Assembly (NCBI RefSeq): GCF_026420865.1
Contig: NZ_JAPCWC010000002.1
Span: forward strand, 1-64,000
Reading direction: 5' to 3'
DNA: 64,000 nucleotides
Origin: Novosphingobium clariflavum
GTDB taxonomy: Bacteria; Pseudomonadota; Alphaproteobacteria; Sphingomonadales; Sphingomonadaceae
In this document: one piece after another, positions 54,640 through 64,000 of the stretch
Layout of the letters: each line of letters begins with the position of its first letter
Numbering within the stretch: position 1 is the stretch's first letter
Program-made: the position numbers and the translations under genes
Notes under the pieces: generated by a model
What the model saw: only the letters and a program-made list of their open reading frames with translations
Databases searched by the model: none
Told to the model about the DNA's origin: nothing

Positions 54640-55607
54640 ATGGCTGACACGATCCCGGTCTCCGACCTGAAGGACAGCCCGCGCTGCGAGCACCCCTGCC
54701 TTGGCGGCATCCGCCTGGTGCTCGGCGGAAACGTCTTTGGATGGACCATCGACCGGGATCGCAGCCTTGCGGTCCTCGACGCCTTCTACGAAGCCGGCGG
54801 CCGCATGATCGACACGGCCGACGGTTATTCCAACTGGGTCCCCGGCCACGTTGGTGGCGAATCCGAAACGATCATCGGCGAATGGCTCAAAACGCGCGGG
54901 GTCCGCTCCGAGATGCGCATCGCCACCAAGACCGGCCAGGGCGGCGCGCCCGGCATGCTGGCTCCCGGCACTGTCCGCACGGCGCTTGAGGCTTCTCTGC
55001 AGCGGTTGTGCACCGATTATGTCGATCTCTACTACGCCCACCGCGATGACGGCACGACACCGCTGGACGAAGTGGCCGAAGTGTACGACGGCGCGTTCCG
55101 CTCGGGCCACGCCCGCGAACTGGGCGCATCGAACTATTCCCCCGCCCGGCTTTCCGCCATTCTCACGGTAGCCGATGAAAGGGGCCTGCCCCCCTTCACC
55201 GCGCTCCAACCGCTCTACAACCTCGTCGCCCGCACGCAATTCGAAGGCGAACTTCAGGATCTCTGCCTGAGGCGCGGTATCGCTGCCCTCCCCTATTACG
55301 GCCTTGCCGCCGGGTTCCTGACCGGAAAATACACGGAAGCACGCCAATGGGCCGGGTCGGCACGTAGCCACGCCGCTCGACGAGGCCGCCGCCGGCAATG
55401 GCTGGCAGACACTGGCCACATTGAACCGGATTGCCGATGAATTGGGCGCCACCCCCCGCGCAAACCGCACTGGCCTGGCTCAACACGCGGGCAGGCGTCG
55501 CCGCCCCCATTGCAAGCGCCACTTCGCCGGAGCAAGTACGCGAGCTTGCCATGATCTGCGATTTGCGACCTCCCGCGGAAGCCTTTCTCGCTATCGACGC
55601 ACGGTGA
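54640..55607 (+). pseudogene. Aldo/keto reductase with two frameshifts
   Basis: The frame from the ATG at 54640 encodes a normal aldo/keto reductase N-terminus: GGNVFGWTIDRD, the DTADGYSNW motif, ATKTGQGG, DLYYAHRDD and LGASNYSPARLS, then FLTGKYTEA near 55340. After about 55345 the homologous sequence continues in the next frame (LDEAAAGNGWQTLATLNRIADELGAT in translation, 55376-55453). After a run of six C at 55452-55457 it moves to the third frame (AQTALAWLNTRAGVAAP...SATSPEQVRELA), ending at 55607. Both shifts behave like one-base insertions. Either the gene is broken or there are sequencing errors; the C6 run makes the second site suspect. Confidence 0.82.
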
Positions 55608-55711
55608 AAACCAAGCAAATACCCCTATTCTGCATGGAATTCCGCTCGAACATCAGATAAATAGTTCCAGCAGAAGCCATCCGGCGCTCGTTATCCATCC
55701 TCTCGTTGCAT

Positions 55712-55807
55712 GTATCCAACTTGGACACCACAAAAAGTCCGGTTTCCAAATTACCCGGATACTGTAGCCAGACACAGAAGTGTCCGAATTCGATCTTAAT
55801 CGGACAC
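55712..55807 (+). promoter_or_regulatory. Palindrome cluster upstream of the winged-helix gene
   Basis: Three palindromes lie together. GTATCCAA-C-TTGGACAC (55712-55728) has one mismatched pair. TCCGG-N12-CCGGA spans 55738-55759. GTGTCCGA-N12-TCGGACAC (55780-55807) is perfect. The shared TCC/GGA half-sites suggest operators for the regulator encoded 480 bases downstream, or the promoter of the small ORF at 55912. Confidence 0.5.
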
Positions 55808-55911
55808 ATCATTAACCAAGAATACCCCGCCCACGGGACGAGGGTCGCAACCCATGCCCCGGGGAAGCGGGGCCCGACCGGGTACGCACCCGCGACGGAG
55901 GAGTACTGCAG

Positions 55912-56076
55912 GTGAACATCGAAGCGAAGCGCAGTGCGCTGATCGAAGCCATGACGGCCAACCTCGTCCAACTCGAGAACCTGGGCGCCGAAATCGCCGC
56001 GGCCCACATGCAGGCCGCCATCGACGCGCTGCGACGCGCTTCGGACCTGGACCAAGACCCCTCCGATCTGGACTAA
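55912..56076 (+). CDS. Small 54-residue helical protein
   Basis: A GTG-started frame with a strong GGAGGAG ribosome-binding site ten bases upstream encodes 54 residues with no signal peptide. It reads as an amphipathic helix (IEAKRSALIEAMTANLVQL...) with an acidic C-terminal tail DLDQDPSDLD. It is not recognised as any family. Position between a palindrome cluster and a winged-helix regulator suggests a regulatory accessory role; this is inference. Confidence 0.6.
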   Translation: MNIEAKRSALIEAMTANLVQLENLGAEIAAAHMQAAIDALRRASDLDQDPSDLD

Positions 56077-56283
56077 CCGACCGCTGACGCCGTCGCTCGC
56101 GCATGCAACAAACCCTGCGAGGTGCGGCACGACACGTCGATGCGGTTTCGCCGATTTGAAGCGAAAACACATCGGCGCGGCGGACTGCAGCCTTGCAGGA
56201 GCAATTGCTGCGACTGGTATTCGTGCTCGGCGCCCCCCTCGACACGGATCATTGCAGCCACAAGGCTTGGTGGGCTCAGTTGT

Positions 56284-56838
56284 ATGGAGAAGACCGATCA
56301 GTTGATGCGCAATCGGGCGAAGGCCATTCGCCTGATTGGAATTGCAAACGAGCTTCTCGCCATGGCGCGCGAACTCGAAATCGGGCAGTCGATCGCCACC
56401 GAAATCGCCAATTCGGTTCAACGGGAAAGCGGCAAGACATCGGCCAGCCAGGACCATCCCATCTGGGTCGAACTGGCCCGGCAGACATACGATGACCGGC
56501 GGCGGCGCGCGAAGATCTTCGATTCGGAGGAACTTTTCGGCGAGCCTGCCTGGGACATCCTCCTCGACCTGTTCATCGCGGCCAAGGAACGGCGCCGCGT
56601 CTCGGTAACGAGTGCCTGCATCGGCTCCGCCGTCCCGTCCACAACCGCGCTGCGCTGGATCACGATCCTCGAAAAACAGGGATTGCTGATGCGCGAGGCG
56701 GACCCCGGAGATGCGCGCCGCGTCTACGTCAAGCTAAGCGCGCGGGGCTACGCCGCCATGCTGGAATATTTTTCCTCCGCATCGCGCTCGGTAGTCCTGC
56801 TTGAAGATCCCCGACAGGAACTGGCCGCTGCACGTTAG
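56284..56838 (+). CDS. Winged helix-turn-helix transcriptional regulator, MarR-like
   Basis: A 184-residue protein whose C-terminal half is a MarR-type winged helix: WDILLDLFIAAKERRRVSV, then SACIGSAVPSTTALRWITILEKQGLLM (recognition helix) and the wing DPGDARRVYVKLSARGY. The N-terminal half is helical and basic. The chosen ATG at 56284 gives the natural start MEKTDQL; an upstream start at 56122 would add a Cys/Arg-rich stretch not typical of the family. The inducer and targets are unknown. The palindromes at 55712-55807 are candidate binding sites. Confidence 0.78.
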   Translation: MEKTDQLMRNRAKAIRLIGIANELLAMARELEIGQSIATEIANSVQRESGKTSASQDHPIWVELARQTYDDRRRRAKIFDSEELFGEPAWDILLDLFIAAKERRRVSVTSACIGSAVPSTTALRWITILEKQGLLMREADPGDARRVYVKLSARGYAAMLEYFSSASRSVVLLEDPRQELAAAR

Positions 56839-56942
56839 AGCGTTTTCCAATCGGGTGGAATCTCCCGATCACTCGGGAAACGCGTAAAACCAAAATCCTG
56901 GAGCCGTGGATCCGGGGCAATCGGATCGGAAACTGCTCCAGG
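56839..56942. repeat. Palindromic intergenic repeat, copy 2
   Basis: This copy aligns without gaps to 5731-5834 over 104 bases. It again starts directly after a stop codon. Compared with copy 1, changes in the arms are paired: CAGG/CCTG has become CGGG/CCCG, and CTTGGAG/CTCCAAG has become CCTGGAG/CTCCAGG. That keeps both hairpins intact. Confidence 0.85.
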
Positions 56943-56956
56943 AATCATCCGGCTGC

Positions 56957-56991
56957 AAAAAAGGCCCGGCTTCCGAAAGAAACCAGGCCCT
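56957..56991 (-). terminator. Terminator of eno
   Basis: On the minus strand, GGGCCTGG pairs with CCGGGCC(T) across a 13-base loop, followed by TTTTTTGC. It lies 22 bases after the eno stop. Confidence 0.8.
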
Positions 56992-57012
56992 TGTTTTGAG
57001 CTACCGAAAGGT

Positions 57013-58314
<1,302 letters not shown>

Positions 58315-58366
58315 TTAAAGGCGCCTTCGAACGAGGCTTCGGCGCTCTTGAGGGGGTCTTAGCAGG

Positions 58367-58391
58367 GGAACCTCAGGTTACAAGTTGCGTT
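58367..58391 (+). promoter_or_regulatory. EcfG-type general-stress promoter
   Basis: GGAAC at 58367-58371 and CGTT at 58388-58391 are separated by exactly 16 bases. This is the consensus for EcfG, the general stress response sigma factor of alphaproteobacteria (GGAAC-N16/17-CGTT). It points at the plus-strand membrane-protein operon starting at 58480, giving a leader of about 80 bases. Confidence 0.75.
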
Positions 58392-58429
58392 GCAGCACAG
58401 AGTGCAAGATGTGTTACACTTAATGTGCA

Positions 58430-58443
58430 TCGCCTATAGGCGA
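58430..58443 (+). promoter_or_regulatory. Perfect 14-base palindrome in the operon leader
   Basis: TCGCCTATAGGCGA is self-complementary and lies 36 bases before the start codon at 58480. It may be an operator, or it could form a tight hairpin in the leader. Confidence 0.5.
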
Positions 58444-58479
58444 ATGACCGGGTTAACCGACAACGAGGAGTGAAACCCC

Positions 58480-59049
58480 ATGGCCGATCCAACGACGGAC
58501 ACCGGAAACGGAACCGAAAATGCCAAGAGCCACTTCACCAAGGCCATGGAAGAAGTCCGTGCCGGAGCGGCTGCGCTGGGCAAGGAAGCCCAGAGCGCGG
58601 CGGAAGGTTACCTCGGCAAGCTGAACGAAGCGAAGACCGAATGGTCGAGCGAAGCCAAGGCTCGCTCGGAAGATGCCAAGGTGAAAGCCAGTGCCTTCGC
58701 GGAAGACGCGAAGGTTAAAGCCAGCGCCTTCGCGGACGATGCCAAGGTCAAGGCAGTCGACCTTGCCAACCAGGGCAAGGCCAGGACCAGCCAGGCCATG
58801 ATCAGCCTGTCGAAGGTGATCGACGACAACGTCGGCCTGATCGACGACAAGGTCGGCCCCAAGTACGGCGACTACGCCCGCTCGGCGGCAAAGTCCGTTT
58901 CCGGCGCTGCGACCAAGCTCGACGAGAAAAGCCTCGACGAACTGGGCGACGAAGCCCGCGAATTCGTGCGCAAGAGCCCGGGCGTGGCGATCGGCGCAGC
59001 CATTGCAGCCGGCTTCCTGCTCGGCCGCCTGTTCAAGAAGAGCAACTGA
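58480..59049 (+). CDS. DUF883/ElaB-YqjD-like membrane-anchored protein with 11-residue repeats
   Basis: A 189-residue protein. A hydrophilic helical region occupies residues 1-160, and a C-terminal membrane helix follows, seen as VRKSPGVAIGAAIAAGFLLG and RLFKKSN, the arrangement of the ElaB/YqjD/DUF883 family. Three 11-residue repeats (EDAKVKASAFA, EDAKVKASAFA, DDAKVKAVDLA) are encoded by 58669-58767. In E. coli, YqjD is an RpoS-dependent inner-membrane protein that binds ribosomes; EcfG is the alphaproteobacterial counterpart of RpoS, and this gene has an EcfG-type promoter. A GAGGAG ribosome-binding site precedes the ATG. Function here is inferred from that parallel. Confidence 0.82.
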   Translation: MADPTTDTGNGTENAKSHFTKAMEEVRAGAAALGKEAQSAAEGYLGKLNEAKTEWSSEAKARSEDAKVKASAFAEDAKVKASAFADDAKVKAVDLANQGKARTSQAMISLSKVIDDNVGLIDDKVGPKYGDYARSAAKSVSGAATKLDEKSLDELGDEAREFVRKSPGVAIGAAIAAGFLLGRLFKKSN

Positions 59050-59076
59050 TCGAGCAGGTCGGGACAGATCGCGACA

Positions 59077-59454
59077 ATGCTCGATCCCGCACCGCCTCTC
59101 GGCCTTGAGGCCGAGGACGAGGACCTTTCGTTCGCCCAGGACCTTCGGTTGCTGGCAGAGGAGGCGCGCGCACTCGCCCAGGCCGAACTGGCCTTCCAGA
59201 AAGCGCGCGCCGCCTATGTCAGTGCTGAATTGCGCGCGATCACCTTGCTCGGCATGCTCGGCGCTGTCTTCGTGTTCTTTGCACTGATGGCGCTGGTGGT
59301 CGGCTTTGTCATCGCGCTTGGCAGCGTTCTGGGCCCCTGGGCAGCGATGGCGGCCGGAACCTTGATCATCGGCGGCATCGCCCTTGCCCTACTACTGCTG
59401 GCGCGGGCACGCATGCGGCGGATGCGTACCGTTCTTTCGGCGGGAGACTCCTGA
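59077..59454 (+). CDS. Phage-holin-family (YqjE-like) membrane protein
   Basis: A 125-residue protein with a short acidic N-terminus, an amphipathic helix (EEARALAQAELAFQKARAAY) and two membrane helices (residues about 48-75 and 83-108) joined by a short turn. This is the layout of the YqjE/Actino-holin (PF07332-like) family. Its stop overlaps the next start (TGATG), so it is translated with the following gene. YqjE is the partner of YqjD in enterobacteria. Confidence 0.82.
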   Translation: MLDPAPPLGLEAEDEDLSFAQDLRLLAEEARALAQAELAFQKARAAYVSAELRAITLLGMLGAVFVFFALMALVVGFVIALGSVLGPWAAMAAGTLIIGGIALALLLLARARMRRMRTVLSAGDS

Positions 59455-59798
59455 TGTCCTCGCTCGCCAATCGCCTCGCCGAGCATCGCGCCACAAGGGA
59501 CGCGGCCAAGGCCGCGTTCGATGCCCATTACGCCGCGATCAAGGCCGATATCGATCAACGCGGCATCGGCGGTCGCCTCGCCGATGAGGCGATCGAAAAG
59601 GCCATCGACGTCCTCGATGAAGCCGTCGCCGTGGCGGAGGAACACCCTGCCGCAGTGGGGGGAACCTTCACGGCGCTGGTGCTTTGGATCTTCCGAAATC
59701 CGATCCTTTCGCTGGTCTCCGACGTGTTCGGCCGACTGCATGGCGAAGGATCGCACGGTAACGACAGTGAAAAGGAGTTCGACGGTGAGCGAAGCTGA
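59454..59798 (+). CDS. Small membrane-associated protein of the same operon
   Basis: A 114-residue protein not recognised as a named family. It has a charged helical N-terminus (NRLAEHRATRDAAKAAFDAHY), an EEHPAAVGGTFTALVLWIFRNP stretch (shown in two parts, EEHPAAVGG and TFTALVLWIFRNP) that is likely a membrane segment, and an acidic tail. The EHP followed by small residues recalls the anchors of the first and fourth genes. It overlaps the previous gene by one base and the next by 14 bases. Confidence 0.78.
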   Translation: MSSLANRLAEHRATRDAAKAAFDAHYAAIKADIDQRGIGGRLADEAIEKAIDVLDEAVAVAEEHPAAVGGTFTALVLWIFRNPILSLVSDVFGRLHGEGSHGNDSEKEFDGERS

Positions 59799-60360
59799 AC
59801 CGAAAACGCCGGCCCAGTCCGCAACCGAGGCCAATCTTGGAGCGGTGGTCCCGATCAGGGCAAAGCCGGCACAAGACGAGCGCCCCTCCCGCAAGATCAT
59901 CGCTTTTGCCAAGGAGCATCCCGTGCTGGTCGTTGCAGGCGGCCTTGCGGCGGGGGTGCTTGTCAGCGCGCTTCTCCCCAGGCGCCTGACGCGCGGCGTT
60001 GCCGGCAAGGCACTGAACCGCTCGGTCGCATTGGCCGAAGCGGCAGGCGGCGCTGCAGCGCTGCTGGGGCGTAACGCCTCCGACAAGGCTCACGACCTTG
60101 GCATCGGCGCAAAGCGCGAAGCAGGCCACCTGGCCGATCGCGCCGAGAAGGTCAGCGGCGCCGCCGCAGAGCGACTCGAACGTTTCGGCCTGGCCGCCCT
60201 CGCCGCCGCTGGCGCATTTGGCAAAGCGGCGGCCGAAAAGGCCGGGACCACCGCCGAAAAGGCAGGCAAATTTGGCCACGAAGCTGCCGAAACTGCCTCG
60301 GAATCGTCGCAACGTTTCGCTCGGCGCATTCAGGATTTCGCGCAGCGCATCAGTCGTTGA
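59785..60360 (+). CDS. Membrane-anchored helical protein, last gene of the YqjD-like operon
   Basis: A 191-residue protein starting at a GTG with an AAGGAG ribosome-binding site. A membrane segment near residues 45-68 reads KEHPVLVVAGGLAAGVLVSALL, given here as KEHPVLVVAGG then LAAGVLVSALL, followed by PRR. It resembles the anchor of the first gene. The rest is a long Ala/Glu/Lys-rich helix (AEKVSGAAAERLERFGLAAL, AEKAGTTAEKAGKFGHEAAE). The start lies inside the previous gene (14-base overlap). Function unknown; probably part of an envelope-stress module. Confidence 0.78.
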   Translation: MSEAEPKTPAQSATEANLGAVVPIRAKPAQDERPSRKIIAFAKEHPVLVVAGGLAAGVLVSALLPRRLTRGVAGKALNRSVALAEAAGGAAALLGRNASDKAHDLGIGAKREAGHLADRAEKVSGAAAERLERFGLAALAAAGAFGKAAAEKAGTTAEKAGKFGHEAAETASESSQRFARRIQDFAQRISR

Positions 60361-60393
60361 TCCATTGTCGATATTGATATACAGGAGCAATAA

Positions 60394-60422
60394 AGAGCCG
60401 CATCGCAGGCGCGATCGGCTCT
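60394..60422 (+). terminator. Terminator of the YqjD-like operon
   Basis: AGAGCCG-C-ATCGC pairs with GCGAT-CGGCTCT around an AGGC loop: twelve pairs with one bulge, 33 bases past the last stop. Confidence 0.7.
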
Positions 60423-60487
60423 TGCCCTGCTGACCGCCACGACCTATGGGGACCTTCGTCTCTCCCACAGGAAAGCGGTCCCTCTCC

Positions 60488-60709
60488 ATGCAGAAACTTC
60501 ACCTCGTGATGGGTGGCCGGGTCAAAGATCCGCGCACGCTCGAATTCGCCGATCTGAACGAGCTCGACCTCGTCGGCGTCTACCCCGACTATGCCTCGGC
60601 CGAAGACGCATGGCGCTCTTCCGCGCAGCGCACGGTCGACGATGCGGAAATGAAGTACGTCATCGTCCACCTTCACCGCCTGCTCCAGCCGGACCAGCCG
60701 GAAGCCTGA
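60488..60709 (+). CDS. DUF4170 protein
   Basis: A 73-residue protein of the DUF4170 family, common in alphaproteobacteria. The body reads KLHLVMGGRVKDP, VGVYPDYASAEDAWRSSAQ and DAEMKYVIVHLHRL. No signal peptide or membrane segment. Function unknown. The start at 60488 gives the usual short form; an in-frame start at 60446 is less likely. It is followed by a terminator shared with greA. Confidence 0.85.
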   Translation: MQKLHLVMGGRVKDPRTLEFADLNELDLVGVYPDYASAEDAWRSSAQRTVDDAEMKYVIVHLHRLLQPDQPEA

Positions 60710-60745
60710 CAAGGCCCCCCGCTTCCATCTGGCAAGCGGACACGA

Positions 60746-60771
60746 AAAAGGCCGGCTTTCGCCGGCCTTTT
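60746..60771 (+). terminator. Bidirectional terminator between DUF4170 gene and greA
   Basis: An 11-bp stem (AAAAGGCCGGC/GCCGGCCTTTT) with a TTTC loop, followed by CTTTT. The A-run on the left makes it also act on greA transcripts. Confidence 0.85.
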
Positions 60772-60796
60772 CTTTTGCCTGCAGCAGAAGCGCAGC

Positions 60797-61273
60797 TCAG
60801 ATGAACTCGATCTTCTGCACCAGGTAGAACTTGTCGCCCGAGGGAACCGTCACTTCGACTTCGTCCTCGATCCGGCGACCGATCAGCGCCTTGCCGAGCG
60901 GTGAGTTGTAGCTGATGCGGCCAACCTTGGCATCGGCCTCGTAGGGACCGACGATCTGGTACTTCACCGGCTTGTCGTCATCGTCGAGCAAGGTCACGGT
61001 GGCACCGAAGATGATCTTCTCGCTGGTCAGCGTGGCCGGGTCGACGATCTGCGCACGGCTGATCTTGTCTTCCAGATCGGCGATCGTGGCTTCAACCTGG
61101 CCCTGGCGTTCCTTGGCGGCATGATACTCGGCATTTTCCGAGAGATCCCCGTGCGCGCGCGCTTCCTCGATCGCATCGACGATCCGCGGGCGTTCCTCGC
61201 GGAGCGCCTTGATCTCTGCGGTCAGCTTCTCATACCCTTCGGCGAGCATGGGGAGCTTTTCGATACTGGCCAT
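60797..61273 (-). CDS. greA: Transcription elongation factor GreA
   Basis: A 158-residue GreA that rescues backtracked RNA polymerase. The N-terminal coiled coil carries the acidic tip [16 protein letters not shown] near residue 42, and the C-terminal domain contains [18 protein letters not shown]. The ATG at 61273 gives the standard length; a TTG one codon earlier exists. It lies downstream of carB on the same strand, an arrangement seen in other alphaproteobacteria. Confidence 0.96.
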   Translation of the reverse strand: MASIEKLPMLAEGYEKLTAEIKALREERPRIVDAIEEARAHGDLSENAEYHAAKERQGQVEATIADLEDKISRAQIVDPATLTSEKIIFGATVTLLDDDDKPVKYQIVGPYEADAKVGRISYNSPLGKALIGRRIEDEVEVTVPSGDKFYLVQKIEFI

Positions 61274-61402
61274 CAAACACTTCCTTCCTGCAACCTCCCC
61301 GCACGCGAAACCAGTCGAACGGGACTAGTTCCCTGCCCCGCCCCTCAGGAATTTTCCGGGGGGCGGGCCGATCCGCAGCGATGTGGGGAGGCTAGATCGA
61401 TT

Positions 61403-64000
<2,598 letters not shown>

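Noticed and set aside
61337..61367. A GC-rich hairpin between carB and greA as a terminator
   Set aside because: The stem is about eight pairs with no U-tract, and the two genes are likely co-transcribed.

Overview
This is 64 kb of a GC-rich alphaproteobacterial chromosome, most likely from the Sphingomonadales (a Novosphingobium-like organism). The evidence is strong GC bias at third codon positions, frequent ATGA/TGATG/GTGA stop-start overlaps, a fused riboflavin enzyme of the RibBX type, a glyQ-glyS-ppdK order, REP-like and alphaproteobacterial palindromic intergenic repeats, and a GGAAC-N16-CGTT (EcfG-type) promoter. There is no rRNA, CRISPR array, prophage or insertion sequence. Most of the window is core chromosome. 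Both ends cut through a gene: a GT87-type glycosyltransferase on the left and carB on the right.

Layout. 1-7.7 kb: partial glycosyltransferase, MoxR ATPase, GFA-type zinc protein, aspartyl/asparaginyl hydroxylase, CoxE-like VWA protein, small outer-membrane barrel, then a NamZ/DUF1343 gene coupled to a DOMON-like gene. 7.8-15.1 kb: tyrS, a PilZ protein, and a ZnuD-like TonB receptor with a probable Zur box, followed by a tightly overlapping MFS-cysK-dienelactone hydrolase chain and a small secreted His-rich protein. 15.5-23.6 kb: hisI, a candidate small RNA, comF, a methyltransferase, and the glyQ-glyS-ppdK operon. 23.8-32 kb: two tandem TraB/GumN proteins (one exported, one lipoprotein), a metallophosphoesterase, rplY(ctc)-pth-ychF, an eight-copy hexanucleotide array, a nucleotide pyrophosphatase/phosphodiesterase, a DUF2167 protein and a lipoprotein coupled to mutL. 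34-40 kb: the complete elongasome cluster mreB-mreC-mreD-mrdA-rodA. 40.2-41.4 kb: four identical tRNA-Lys(CUU) genes, a second small secreted protein of the same kind as that at 14.8 kb, and a REP-like hairpin. 41.4-50.9 kb: tamA-tamB plus a small lipoprotein, a BrkB-family membrane protein, and a MEKHLA protein coupled to a P-loop kinase. 51-56.8 kb: SDR, crotonase, a helix-turn-helix-RibB-RibX fusion with palindromes in front of it, ribH, an aldo/keto reductase broken by two frameshifts, and a winged-helix regulator preceded by palindromes and a 54-residue ORF. 57-64 kb: eno, a four-gene ElaB/YqjD-YqjE-like membrane operon behind an EcfG-type promoter, a DUF4170 protein, greA and carB.

Most interesting points: the EcfG-promoted envelope operon, whose members repeat one membrane-anchor pattern; two unlinked small secreted proteins that share a His/Asp-rich tail and a Lys-Ser-x-Gly-Cys C-terminus; the HTH-RibB-RibX fusion next to a four-half-site palindrome; the Zur-box/ZnuD-like receptor; and two copies of a palindromic repeat that differ by compensatory base changes. 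All functional statements come from reading the sequence and from family knowledge; no database search was run.
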